DNA of 64,000 nt, taken from contig NZ_CP123622.1 in assembly GCF_029873255.1 (NCBI RefSeq), positions 2,393,001 through 2,457,000 of the forward strand, written 5' to 3'. This document shows, piece after piece, positions 35,603 through 45,054 of this stretch. Source of the DNA: Pigmentibacter sp. JX0631. Its GTDB lineage: Bacteria; Bdellovibrionota_B; Oligoflexia; Silvanigrellales; Silvanigrellaceae. A program made the translations under genes and the position numbers. Below the pieces are notes generated by a model, which saw only the letters and a list, made by a program, of their open reading frames with translations, had not been told where the DNA came from and did no database searches. Each line of letters starts with the position of its first letter. Position 1 is the first letter of the stretch.

Positions 35603-37612
35603 ATGCATAATAATGGGTATCTTATTTCAAAATCTTTTTTTGATTCTATGGAATGTGACAATATTGTATCTAAAATAAAGGAATATACTAAAAGAAAATA
35701 TGATTCTATAATTGCTTTAGATCAAGCTGATTTAATAGTGCCAGAAATAAAAGATTTGTTAACTTCTAAAAAATTAATTAATTTTTTAGAAAATTATATA
35801 AATAATGATTTACTTTTGGCTTCTTCAAAATTGTATGTTCGAGCAAATAGGCAACCTCCTTTTTATGATTCTCTACAAATATCAAGTTATCCACTAAATA
35901 AATTATTAAGTGTTTGGATAGCTCTTGAAGATGTTATTCCTTTGAATAGTCCCATGTATTACTATCCAGAGTCCCATTTGAGAACTTATCCCCCTCTCTA
36001 TGAAAGAATTTTGGATTCTAATTTCACGGTATTAAATAACTACGTATTTTATGAGTCAGCATATGAAGAAGATTTAAAAGATTACAATTTTAAATCTTGC
36101 GTTCGAAAGATTTTTCTTCCAAGAAAAGGGGATTTCATGTTAATGCATGGAAACTTAATTCATGGAGATTTGGGGCCATTTGATTATTCCAAAGCTAGAG
36201 CTTCATTGCTTGCATATTTTCTTCCTAAAAATGAAAATAAATATTATTTTACAGATTATCCATTAACTAAAAAAGAAAAAAAGTTTGATACATTAAGAGC
36301 GGAAATATTACCTAAAATATTTTATTCAGAGCCTAATGAAAATAATTCTAGTGAAAAAACCCCTGAAAGAGAAATACTTCCTGCCAAAGCGGTTGAAAAT
36401 TTATTTACATTTTTTAAAGATAATAAATTTCAAATAGATTTAAATTCATTAGGTGAAAAGATTATTTCATACGAATGCTTAATTGAAAAATCTAGTAGTC
36501 TTAATTCATATGGTTATGGTAAAGGTAGTAGTGAAATTCAATGTATTGCAAGTGCTATGTTTGAATCTTTTGAGCATCTGATAAGTAAAGGATTTTTTGT
36601 AAATAGTGAAAAAACAGTATTTATTTCTATTAAGGTAGCATTGCAGGACTGGACATGTTTTCCAGAAAAAATATTAGAAAAATGTAAAGAAGATCAGGAA
36701 CCTCTTTTGTGGGATATTTTTAATGGTCTTAATACTAATGAAAATTTAATTATTCCTAGTGTGATTTTAGATACTCCTGGAGGAAATCGTTCGCTAAAAG
36801 GTAATTTTCCGTTTTTTAAGTTAGATGGTGCATTTTCTAACTCTGGAACTGCAGCTGGATCAACCTATAGTGAAGCTGTGTTACACTCACTCAATGAATT
36901 AATAGAAAGAGACGCTCATTCTCTTTTGCTTATAAAAACATTTTGTAAAAATACTCCATGTAATTTAAGAATTATTAATAAAGAAACATTGCCTGAAACG
37001 TTAAAATTAATATTAGCAGATTGCGAGAGAGAAGTAGGTTATTCATTTACCTTAATTGACATGACTACAGATTTTAATATTCCAGCTATAGCTTGTTTTA
37101 CTCATAAAATAGAAGGAACTGACAGACCAATTTTGGGTTACGGATGTTCTCCAAGTGCTGATTATGCAGTTGAAAGAGCAATTTTAGAGACAGTTCAAAC
37201 TTGGCATAGTTACTTAAGAGACAAAAGAAAATTTATTGAATCATGGAATTCAATTGATGTTCATGTTGCTAAAATTGAAAAAATGAGGCTTGCAGCTCAA
37301 GAAAATTATCAAGAAATTATTGAAAAAGGTTTATATGAAATTATTGATTATAGTATTTTAAAGGAATTATCTTTAAATAATTTTGGTGATATATCACATT
37401 TTGCGAAGAATGTTGAAATTGTATTAAATAAAATTATAAAAATATTTTCAAACAAAAATATGAATATTTATGTAAAAAAACTATTTGACAATCAAAATAC
37501 TGGATTAGTTTGTGTTAGATCTATTGTTCGAGAATTAGAAGTATTTAATCTTATTACTTCAGGACTTCTTGTCGCTCCTAGCAAAAGAGGAATTAAGATC
37601 CTGAATAATTAA
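35603..37612 (+). CDS. Fusion of PhyH-like dioxygenase domain and YcaO domain
   Basis: A 669-residue two-domain protein. Residues 1-210 resemble phytanoyl-CoA dioxygenases, Fe(II)/2-oxoglutarate enzymes: LLSVWIALEDVIPLNSPMYY then YPESHLRTYPP, and later GDFMLMHGNLIHGDLG with His187 and SKARASLLAY with Arg199. The first HxD ligand pair appears as Phe87-Tyr-Asp89, so one iron ligand may be missing. Residues 285-665 form a YcaO domain: SYGYGKGSSEIQ, then FESFEHL (Glu321, Glu324), SGTAAGSTYSEAVLHSLNEL with IERDA (Glu424, Glu432, Glu435), and GYGCSPSADYAVERAILETVQTW (Glu529, Gln532). These are the ATP/Mg-binding positions of YcaO cyclodehydratases and thioamidases. No TfuA, E1-like or dehydrogenase partner is near. 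A 44-residue peptide gene lies divergent at 35312. Confidence 0.86.
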   Translation: MHNNGYLISKSFFDSMECDNIVSKIKEYTKRKYDSIIALDQADLIVPEIKDLLTSKKLINFLENYINNDLLLASSKLYVRANRQPPFYDSLQISSYPLNKLLSVWIALEDVIPLNSPMYYYPESHLRTYPPLYERILDSNFTVLNNYVFYESAYEEDLKDYNFKSCVRKIFLPRKGDFMLMHGNLIHGDLGPFDYSKARASLLAYFLPKNENKYYFTDYPLTKKEKKFDTLRAEILPKIFYSEPNENNSSEKTPEREILPAKAVENLFTFFKDNKFQIDLNSLGEKIISYECLIEKSSSLNSYGYGKGSSEIQCIASAMFESFEHLISKGFFVNSEKTVFISIKVALQDWTCFPEKILEKCKEDQEPLLWDIFNGLNTNENLIIPSVILDTPGGNRSLKGNFPFFKLDGAFSNSGTAAGSTYSEAVLHSLNELIERDAHSLLLIKTFCKNTPCNLRIINKETLPETLKLILADCEREVGYSFTLIDMTTDFNIPAIACFTHKIEGTDRPILGYGCSPSADYAVERAILETVQTWHSYLRDKRKFIESWNSIDVHVAKIEKMRLAAQENYQEIIEKGLYEIIDYSILKELSLNNFGDISHFAKNVEIVLNKIIKIFSNKNMNIYVKKLFDNQNTGLVCVRSIVRELEVFNLITSGLLVAPSKRGIKILNN

Positions 37613-37677
37613 ACGTTAATTTCTTGCTTACAATCTGATTTATCTTCAAAAACAAACAAAGTATAGATTTTGATAAT

Positions 37678-38229
37678 TTACTTACTAGACTTTTTTGTTA
37701 CTTGTCGCATTATATCTGCAATTCTATTTTTTGCTGTTGGAAAACTTTCTTTTTCTAAGAGAGCAAATTCGTCTGCAGTAAATTTACTTAAAACCCAGTT
37801 TGATACAGCGCTTTTGTGCTCAGGTTTTCCTATTCCGACTTTAACTCTATGGAATTGATCTGTACCAGTACGTTCTAAAATGCTTCTAATGCCATTATGT
37901 CCACCATGTCCGCCTCCAAAACGAGTTTTTACCGCACCATGTGATTGATCCAAATCATCAAAAATAACTATCAGATTTTGTGGAGGAACTTTAAAAAAGG
38001 CAAGCGCTTGTTGGACACTATTGCCCGAAAGATTCATATATTCTTGGGGTTTCATGAGGAAAACATCATGCCCTTGCCAGCTTGTACGTGCTGTCAGTGA
38101 AGCAAATTTTTGTTGAGAAACAAAAACACCGGCTTCAGCAGCTATTTGGTCTAGCAGCAGAAAGCCGATGTTATGTCTTGTTTGCTCATATTGATAGCCA
38201 GGATTGCCCAGGCCAACTAGAATAAACAC
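37678..38229 (-). CDS. pth: Peptidyl-tRNA hydrolase
   Basis: Recycles peptidyl-tRNA dropped from ribosomes. The N-terminus MFILVGLGNPGYQYEQTRHN holds Asn9 and catalytic His19. YMNLSGNSV and VIFDDLDQSHGAVKTRFGGG continue the active site, and GGHNGIRSI is also conserved. Its 183 residues are standard. It starts seven bases after rplY, the common rplY-pth pair. The end is convergent with the YcaO gene. Confidence 0.96.
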   Translation of the reverse strand: MFILVGLGNPGYQYEQTRHNIGFLLLDQIAAEAGVFVSQQKFASLTARTSWQGHDVFLMKPQEYMNLSGNSVQQALAFFKVPPQNLIVIFDDLDQSHGAVKTRFGGGHGGHNGIRSILERTGTDQFHRVKVGIGKPEHKSAVSNWVLSKFTADEFALLEKESFPTAKNRIADIMRQVTKKSSK

Positions 38230-38236
38230 GGTCTAA

Positions 38237-38785
38237 TTAGATCTTAACTAGGGAAGCAAGAGCTAAATTTTGACCTTTTCCAGTTCTTACAACCACTTCT
38301 TTATCAAGAGAGAGATCGTGTAAATGAATGGATTGCTCTACTTTTAAGCTACTAACGTCAACATCAATTACTTTTGGTAGTTTAGCTAAAGGAGCTTTAA
38401 CTTCTAAGTAACGAGTACGAATGCTAAAAGCACCTTCTTTTTCTTGTTCACGAGTTAAACCAACAAAGTTTAATGGAACGTGAATGCGAACCTTGTCATT
38501 TGCTTCAACTTCTTGAAAATCAAAGTGAAGAGGCTTGTCATTCAAAGGGTTAACTTGAACTTCACGCATAAGAACAGTCTTTTCAACACCGTCTAAAACG
38601 AGTTTTAGAACAGTAGAACGAGTGTGTCCTTTTGGAAGATTGGAAGTAGCGATTTCAATTTTGGTTGAAACGCCTTTTTTGTAAAGGATTCCAGGTACAA
38701 GCCCGCTATGGCGTTGCTTGCGAACGGTTCCTCTTGATGCATCTCCACGCTTTGTAGCTTGGATCACGATAGTTTCGGCAGTCAT
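38237..38785 (-). CDS. rplY: 50S ribosomal protein L25 (bL25, CTC type)
   Basis: A 182-residue 5S-rRNA-binding protein of the longer CTC form, with an N-terminal L25 domain (TIVIQATKRGDASRGTVRKQ, then GLVPGILYKKG) and a C-terminal beta domain. I prefer ATG at 38785, preceded by AGGAG. A longer in-frame start at 38929 would add 48 residues that do not look like L25. It is the first gene of the rplY-pth pair and is divergent from pal across about 286 bases. Confidence 0.94.
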   Translation of the reverse strand: MTAETIVIQATKRGDASRGTVRKQRHSGLVPGILYKKGVSTKIEIATSNLPKGHTRSTVLKLVLDGVEKTVLMREVQVNPLNDKPLHFDFQEVEANDKVRIHVPLNFVGLTREQEKEGAFSIRTRYLEVKAPLAKLPKVIDVDVSSLKVEQSIHLHDLSLDKEVVVRTGKGQNLALASLVKI

Positions 38786-39071
38786 TGGGATTACTCCTAA
38801 TAAGGTCAATACCATAGGATTTATGGTAAGGAGATTCCATATATCAAAAAATCTAGTAGAGCAATAGAAGGTTTTTGGTCCTAGAAAAAAAAGATTGCAA
38901 GGAAGCCAAAGAACAATTAAGTTAGTCACAATTTAAACTGAACCCTTTTATTGACTTTTTTTATGTTTGAATTAAAGAAAAAATGGTTTGATTTTTATTA
39001 GTTTCTTCGTTTATAACTTCATTTCTAAGAGTTTATTTGGTCGTAGTTTAACGTTAACTGTGGAGTTTCCA

Positions 39072-39557
39072 ATGAAAGTATCCAAGATTTTTCTAGCTAC
39101 AGCTGCATTTTCTTTAGCAGTTGTTACTGTAGGCTGTAACAGCACTAAAAAAACTGAAGCTGAAAAGCCAAAGCCAGTAGAAGTTGCAGCTGAACCTGCT
39201 GCACAAGTTAAAACAGAAAATCCAGAATCCAACTTTAAAACAATTTACTTTGATTTTAATAAGTTTGATATTCGTGGAGATCAAAAAGAAGCAGCTATGC
39301 AAATAGCTGAAGCTTTAAAATCATCACCAAATATCCAAATTCAAATTCAAGGTAACACGGATGATCGTGGATCTACTGAATATAATATGTCATTAGGTGC
39401 AAGACGTGCTGAAACGCTCAAAAACTTCTTAATTGCTAATGGTGTTCAAAATACTATTGAAACAATTAGTTATGGTAAAGAACGTCCAATTGCACAAGGT
39501 CAATCAGAAGAAGCTTGGGCAAAAAATCGTCGTGATGATGTAGTAAGAATGAAATAA
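39072..39557 (+). CDS. pal: Peptidoglycan-associated lipoprotein Pal
   Basis: An outer-membrane lipoprotein linking the outer membrane to peptidoglycan. The preferred start at 39072 has TGGAG at 39061-39065 and gives 161 residues. The signal peptide ends in VVTVGCNS, with lipidated Cys22. A flexible Glu/Lys/Pro/Ala linker follows. The OmpA-like domain shows IYFDFNKFDIR and the peptidoglycan-binding GNTDDRGSTEYNMSLGARRA. Other tol-pal genes are not adjacent. A ten-base palindrome TTAACGTTAA at 39048-39057 lies in the leader and may be chance. Confidence 0.93.
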   Translation: MKVSKIFLATAAFSLAVVTVGCNSTKKTEAEKPKPVEVAAEPAAQVKTENPESNFKTIYFDFNKFDIRGDQKEAAMQIAEALKSSPNIQIQIQGNTDDRGSTEYNMSLGARRAETLKNFLIANGVQNTIETISYGKERPIAQGQSEEAWAKNRRDDVVRMK

Positions 39558-39578
39558 GTCATTTTATTTCTTTATTAG

Positions 39579-39615
39579 AAGCAGTAATGAATAATAATTA
39601 TTACTGCTTTTTTTT
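39579..39615 (+). terminator. Rho-independent terminator after pal
   Basis: AGCAGTAAT at 39580-39588 and ATTACTGCT at 39600-39608 form a perfect nine-base stem (an A-T pair adds one more), followed by eight T from 39608. It lies about 20 bases after the pal stop. The T-tract touches the stop of the convergent HAD gene. Confidence 0.85.
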
Positions 39616-40387
39616 ATTTTTTATTTTGTTTGATATTTTCTTCTAAAGATTCAACAATATCTTTTAATGTTAATTTATTTCCAACTAATAAAGTTTGAAT
39701 TCCTAGAGTATGCGCAGGAAGATCATAGTAAGGATCATTTCCAATCATAACTGTTCTTTCTGGTAAGGCTCCTATTTTTTTTAAAGTGTCATTAAAAAAC
39801 TTAGTGTGCGGTTTAGTTGTTTTCATAACATCCCAAGAAGTCACAAGATCGAAATCATGTAAATATAAGTCACTTGCCTTTAAACGTAACTCAATTTCTC
39901 TTCTCCCGAAAACAGCATTCGTAGCTAAAGTAATATGTCGATTTGATGTATGTAATAAATCAACTAATTTTCTTGCGAATGGATCTGAATGTAAGAACAA
40001 ACAAATAAACGGATAATCTGAATCAAAAAACTTGCTGACAAAACGTTCAATTTTTAGCCTACTTGTATTTAATTCAGTTGCTAGAGTTTCAAAAAAAGCT
40101 TCTTCATTTGAAGCAAAAGAATGAGAGGACAAAAGAATTTCTTTGGTCTTCTGGGCTGCTTTAAGTAACTTTGAAATGGATCCAAAACTCCGCATTCTGA
40201 AAAGCACTCCAAGAGCAAATAAATTATGAAATAATGCTCCTGGTTGATTAATTAATGTGCCATCCATATCTAACAGAACATGAGTTTTATCATTCCACCA
40301 ATCACCCGAAATTGTAATTTTATTTCTGATCCTCTTAATTTCTGAAGATTTTTCTTGAACTTTAGGAAGTTCTTGTTTTTTTTTCAT
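39614..40387 (-). CDS. HAD-superfamily hydrolase
   Basis: A 257-residue cytoplasmic HAD phosphatase-like protein. Motif I is VLLDMDGTLINQ with Asp40 and Asp42. Motif II is TLATNAVFG, motif III the Lys in TTKPHTKFF, and motif IV IGNDPYYDLPAHTLGIQT. A helical cap sits between motifs I and II (about residues 60-150). The substrate is unknown. It stands alone between convergent pal and the TPR gene, which reads in the same direction. Confidence 0.8.
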   Translation of the reverse strand: MKKKQELPKVQEKSSEIKRIRNKITISGDWWNDKTHVLLDMDGTLINQPGALFHNLFALGVLFRMRSFGSISKLLKAAQKTKEILLSSHSFASNEEAFFETLATELNTSRLKIERFVSKFFDSDYPFICLFLHSDPFARKLVDLLHTSNRHITLATNAVFGRREIELRLKASDLYLHDFDLVTSWDVMKTTKPHTKFFNDTLKKIGALPERTVMIGNDPYYDLPAHTLGIQTLLVGNKLTLKDIVESLEENIKQNKK

Positions 40388-40472
40388 TATAAAATTACCT
40401 GCGGAAAATGAATTAACCCAGTAATCACTACAAGACTAGAATATTCCTTTTTAATTTCGTTAAGTCAAATGT

Positions 40473-43166
40473 TCAGCAGGCTAATCCCACAGGGCTAGTA
40501 TTATTTTTTGACCCTACTGTAATAAATATTTCTTCGATCATTTTTTGTTCAAACGTATTTGTAGGAAAGATATGAAAAATTTGTGACAATGACTCTTTTG
40601 TAGCATTGTTTAGTTGTCCAGCTCTTTCTAAACCTTTTATTAAAAAATATAGACTTTGAATAGAAGCGTTAGTGCTAATATTATTTTGCATTTTTTCAAT
40701 ACCAGCAGAAAATTGACCTTGTGTCACAAGAATGTAACCATGTAAAACTTTTGTATCAAGAGGTACCTTTTGAATATTCTCATACGAGTCAATTGCAGCT
40801 TCTAATAAAGTTTGTGCTTTTTTGTAATCAGTACCCTTCATAATAATACTTAGTGCTTCTAGTTCAAATAATTTTTGTTTCGTCATTTTTGCTGCAGGGC
40901 TTTGATTATTTTTAGCAATTAGCAGCCATTCATCAACAAGCGGCCAATTCCCCGTAAGACTGTAAATTTGTGCAATGCAAGCAGAAAGAATACCAAAGTT
41001 AAATTCTTTATTGCCTTTGTGCTTAAGATTAAGAAGTTCTTGAACTGAAATTCTTGAATTAAAGCTGGCTCCAGACTTAGCTATAAATTGTAAAAGTGAG
41101 TCTGAAAATCTTTCACTAATTAAAATTGCACTTTTTGCTAAATTCCAAGCATATTCAGAATAATTATTTTGCAAACAATCAAGACCAAATTTTATAATAT
41201 TTTCTATTAATTGCTCACGTTGGGGACTTAAAGTAGCAGTTGTTTGCAAAATTAACTCTTCAAGATTTTTTATAATAGTATCACTTTCTTTTATGAAAGC
41301 ATTATTGCTTAAATTAAGTGAAGATCTAAGTAATAGAATTAAATATGAATGATTCCATGGATCACTTGCTAAAGATTTTTGAATTTCATCAAGAGAATTT
41401 TGATATTCACCTTCTGAATAGTAAGTAGCAGCAATACTCCAGTGCATTTCATTAGATTGTTGTTCCGTTAGAGATGATATTTGTAAACTTTCTTGTGCTA
41501 TTTCTCTTGCGGTATTATAATCTCTAATTTTTAGAAGGAAAAATATGTATCTTAAAATTCCATCTGAGTTATAAAAGTCAGAATTAAACATATACTGGAA
41601 GTATTTTTTAGCTTCCTTATTATTCCCTAATCGTGAATGTATTTCTCCAAGATAGTAATGAATTTCAGGGTCAAATTGATAAATATTATTTATTTCTTCT
41701 AACTTCGCTAAAATTTCTTCTTTTGGAGTTTCATTTGCAATACATTCTCTTATTTTGTTTTTTAAGGTCATGTAGTTATTTATATCGATATTTGCGATCT
41801 TAAGCCCGCAAAGTAAAATGCAAAATCTAATTTCTGGGCTACCATTTAAATTTTTGTATGCAACTTTTAAGCATTCCATTAACCCTTCAGATGGAGATGA
41901 GCTAACGCACAATGAAGCTGTTTGCATAACTAGATCTGGAGGTGAATCTTTCGTAATGAGCACAGCAAAGTAACAAATTCTTGCAACGGCTTTTAAACCA
42001 TATTCATCACACAATTGAGCGATAAAATAGATTTGATTCATGTCTCTAGGAGATTTTTTACAAGCTATTACTACATTTTCAACTTCAGCTCGGCAAGCTT
42101 CTGAGGCTGGAATATTATTTGCCATTTTGTAAGCCTGCATTGCTCCAAGGAGACATAATATTTCGATTTCTACTGGGACTTCATTGTATTGTCTTTGTAA
42201 CCAGTCTGCGAGGCTTTTCAATGCATTAATCGCATTTTTATGGTCATTAAGCTGGATAAATTCATGGTAAAGTGCTGTGTGTGTTTCAAAATGACCATGC
42301 ACTAAATACTTATCAAGAGCCTCAAATCTTTCTGCAAAATTTACATGTTGATCTGATAAAGCTCCCATTTGTTGCAGTTCAGTAAGAGTTGCTAACACGC
42401 AGATTGAATTCTCATTTAGTTTGAAAGCGTTTTTCCAATGTTCGATAGCTTCAGTAACTCGCCCTACGCTTTCTAGTGCGCAGCCAGCTAAATACCATGC
42501 AGCATAGTTTTCAGGAAAGTTCATTTTGAAATCTAATGCTTTATGATAGTAATCCTCTTTCATTTGTTTTTTACTTGAATCTAAATCTTTATTATCATTT
42601 GAAAAAATTTTTTTATTGAAATCTTCTTCATCTGGAATGTAGTCGTCGGGTATTTCAAGATTTCGATTGATACGAATTTTTTTATTTGAAAGAATATTAA
42701 TTAAAGGTGTTTTGGTTTGAACATACATTTCATTATCGCGATGCAAATTTTCGTAATGGACTTTAAAAGTCTGTCTTTTTTCTTTTTCTATATCATTTTT
42801 TGAAGAAATCCTTATACTTCCTAATAAGATCGCAAATTCTAAGGCCATGGATTTGGGATGATCTTTGCTCAATTTTTTTAAGTCGTGTAAGAGTTCCAAA
42901 AGGGTGTCCCTTTTGGATGAGACTTCTACTCGCCTGAAGAGAATTTCATAATCGTTAGGGTAGGTAAGGGACAACTTTTTAAGTAGATTTTCTGCTTTTT
43001 CAAAATCTTGGACAAATATGTATTTGTTGACTTTTTTTAAAGCGTTAACAGAATTATGATGAGAAGAAGATCTATGGCGTAATTTTGCTAAAAAAATCAT
43101 GCGGGAGATAATTTTTTGTTTAGTTATTGGCTTGTTATTTTTTGAGCTCTTTGCTCTAACCTGCAT
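40473..43166 (-). CDS. Large tetratricopeptide-repeat protein
   Basis: An 897-residue protein largely built of helical repeats. TPR-like units are clear in several places: AWYLAGCALESVGRVTEAIEH (about residue 225), IHYYLGEIHSRLGNNKEAKKY (about 515) and WSIAATYYSEGEYQNSLDEI (about 583). The N-terminus is basic (AKSSKNNKPITKQK) with no clear signal peptide. TPR arrays bind partner proteins; the partner is unknown. The start is ATG at 43166 after GGAG. It is divergent from the gspLMN run, so a role in the secretion apparatus is possible but only suggested by position. Confidence 0.8.
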   Translation of the reverse strand: MQVRAKSSKNNKPITKQKIISRMIFLAKLRHRSSSHHNSVNALKKVNKYIFVQDFEKAENLLKKLSLTYPNDYEILFRRVEVSSKRDTLLELLHDLKKLSKDHPKSMALEFAILLGSIRISSKNDIEKEKRQTFKVHYENLHRDNEMYVQTKTPLINILSNKKIRINRNLEIPDDYIPDEEDFNKKIFSNDNKDLDSSKKQMKEDYYHKALDFKMNFPENYAAWYLAGCALESVGRVTEAIEHWKNAFKLNENSICVLATLTELQQMGALSDQHVNFAERFEALDKYLVHGHFETHTALYHEFIQLNDHKNAINALKSLADWLQRQYNEVPVEIEILCLLGAMQAYKMANNIPASEACRAEVENVVIACKKSPRDMNQIYFIAQLCDEYGLKAVARICYFAVLITKDSPPDLVMQTASLCVSSSPSEGLMECLKVAYKNLNGSPEIRFCILLCGLKIANIDINNYMTLKNKIRECIANETPKEEILAKLEEINNIYQFDPEIHYYLGEIHSRLGNNKEAKKYFQYMFNSDFYNSDGILRYIFFLLKIRDYNTAREIAQESLQISSLTEQQSNEMHWSIAATYYSEGEYQNSLDEIQKSLASDPWNHSYLILLLRSSLNLSNNAFIKESDTIIKNLEELILQTTATLSPQREQLIENIIKFGLDCLQNNYSEYAWNLAKSAILISERFSDSLLQFIAKSGASFNSRISVQELLNLKHKGNKEFNFGILSACIAQIYSLTGNWPLVDEWLLIAKNNQSPAAKMTKQKLFELEALSIIMKGTDYKKAQTLLEAAIDSYENIQKVPLDTKVLHGYILVTQGQFSAGIEKMQNNISTNASIQSLYFLIKGLERAGQLNNATKESLSQIFHIFPTNTFEQKMIEEIFITVGSKNNTSPVGLAC

Positions 43167-43322
43167 AATTTCTCCAACAAAGGTTTGACTCTAAATATGA
43201 AATCGGAGTTTCTGATGGAGAGCTAAAGATTATTTTATGGAAGATGGGTTCTTTGACTAAAAGATTCAGACAAAAGTTTGAAACTTATTGAAAGTGTTAT
43301 CTATTATGGAGATGCCAGAATA

Positions 43323-45053
43323 ATGCAAAAGATTCTTGGTCTAGATATCGGGACTTACTCGATTAAGGCTGTAATTATATGGAATGACTATAAAATAATT
43401 AATGATTACAAAAATTATCTCGTGCATCAAGTTATTGAAAAAAAAATCGAATATAAAGAAGGGCTTAGTGAAAAAGAAGCCCAAACTCAAGCCATTGACG
43501 CACTTATAAAAGAATACAATATTGAATTTGATCTTGTTTTTGCTGCTATAGATGCCAAAAATGTTTCTATCCGCAAAGTAGATTTTCAAAATATTCGCAA
43601 GAGAGATATCGTCGGATTTTTGGAAAATGAACTAGAAAGTAGCAGTCCTTTTGCGATTGAAGAAACAATATTAGACTATCAAATTATAGATTATACTAAA
43701 AATAGATCTTCAGTTTTGGCTGTCCTAGTAAAAAAAGAAGTTATCCGGGACATTTTAGAAATTATTGAAAAAGAACATCTGCGAGTTAAAGTATTAGATA
43801 TTGATAACTTAACATATTTAAATATGCTAAGTTTTTTAGATAAGGATCCAGAGCTACCTGAACACATAGAAGATAATCAAAATCAGCAACAAACTAACGT
43901 AACTGCAAGTTTAATTATAAATATTGGACACAGTAAAACAACATTAACTTTTTTAGCGGATAAAAAAGTTCTTTATACTCGAATAATTAGTATTGCTGGT
44001 GATTACTTTAATCAAGTACTAAAACAAAAATTAAATATTGAATATACTGAAGCAGAAATTCTTAAGCACTATGTCAGTTCAATGGAAACTGTTGAAAGTG
44101 AAGATGCTAATAGCAAAAGGAATTTAGTATCTATTATACTTGCAGATGCAATTTCAGAATTGGGGATTGAAATTCTACGTACAATCCAGTCATTTCAAGT
44201 AAAAGAAAATATTCAAATTCAAACTGTATTTATATCAGGTGGATCTAGTAAAATTAAGGGTATTAAAGATTATCTTCATGTCATTTTAAAGGTACCGGTT
44301 TCTAATATTAGAATTAAAAAAGAAAACTTTATGTTTGAAGATGACGAGCATTCTGATTATGGCGGAGTCGAAAGTTTAGCTACTTTTTCTCAAGCATTAG
44401 CAATATCAATGCGAGGATTACCTGTAATAGGAATTGCTTCAAAAGTTAATTTAAGAAAAGGTGAATTTGCTCAAATAAGTAATTATGACAAATTAATAAG
44501 GCAAATATTTTTGTATACGAGTGCTGCGGCAATTGTACTTTTCTGTTTATTTATTAGCTACTTTATACGTTCGGTTTTGTATAATCAGGAAATTACTACA
44601 TTAAAAAATCAATTTAGAAAAGATGTTATTTCTATGGCAAACGGTGAACCGTATTCACTAAGAGCTATTTCAAGTAAGAAAGACTGGGACTTTAAAATTT
44701 ATGGAAATGAAGCCATTAATTTTCTAAAGCAAAACATGAAAGATAAAGAAAAAATAGTAGAAAATTATTCTTCAGCAAGTCCTTCTTTAGCATTAAATGT
44801 AATGAGTCAAGTATCCAGAGCAATACCAAAGGAACTTTATTTTGAAGTTTCTGAATTTAGAATTCAAGATGATCAATTATATATTGAAGCTGAAACGAAT
44901 AGTCCTGAAAGTTTAAATAAAATTATTGATAAGCTTTCAAAAATGAAAGAACTCTCTCAGGTAACAAAAAAATCCCAGTCAAATAAGCTTGGATCTGATA
45001 AAAAAATAATTCACTTTGCAGTTTCTGCTGCTGTGAATGTTGGAGAAGGGTAA
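43323..45053 (+). CDS. gspL: Type II secretion protein GspL (PilM-like actin fold)
   Basis: A 576-residue inner-membrane protein. The cytoplasmic part has an actin/PilM-type fold with phosphate-1 loop LGLDIGTYSIKAVI, phosphate-2 NIGHSKTTLTFL and adenosine motif VFISGGSSKIKGI. One transmembrane helix follows (IFLYTSAAAIVLFCLFISYF, about residue 400), then a periplasmic ferredoxin-like domain. This is GspL architecture, which joins the GspE ATPase to the inner-membrane platform. ATG at 43323 (after GGAG) gives the normal N-terminus MQKILGLDIG; an in-frame TTG at 43278 is possible. It is followed after one base by the GspM-like gene. Confidence 0.82.
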   Translation: MQKILGLDIGTYSIKAVIIWNDYKIINDYKNYLVHQVIEKKIEYKEGLSEKEAQTQAIDALIKEYNIEFDLVFAAIDAKNVSIRKVDFQNIRKRDIVGFLENELESSSPFAIEETILDYQIIDYTKNRSSVLAVLVKKEVIRDILEIIEKEHLRVKVLDIDNLTYLNMLSFLDKDPELPEHIEDNQNQQQTNVTASLIINIGHSKTTLTFLADKKVLYTRIISIAGDYFNQVLKQKLNIEYTEAEILKHYVSSMETVESEDANSKRNLVSIILADAISELGIEILRTIQSFQVKENIQIQTVFISGGSSKIKGIKDYLHVILKVPVSNIRIKKENFMFEDDEHSDYGGVESLATFSQALAISMRGLPVIGIASKVNLRKGEFAQISNYDKLIRQIFLYTSAAAIVLFCLFISYFIRSVLYNQEITTLKNQFRKDVISMANGEPYSLRAISSKKDWDFKIYGNEAINFLKQNMKDKEKIVENYSSASPSLALNVMSQVSRAIPKELYFEVSEFRIQDDQLYIEAETNSPESLNKIIDKLSKMKELSQVTKKSQSNKLGSDKKIIHFAVSAAVNVGEG

Positions 45054-45054
45054 A

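Noticed and set aside
39048-39057. Palindrome TTAACGTTAA ahead of pal as an operator
   Set aside because: Ten-base AT-rich palindromes are frequent in a genome this AT-rich, and no second copy with spacing was seen.
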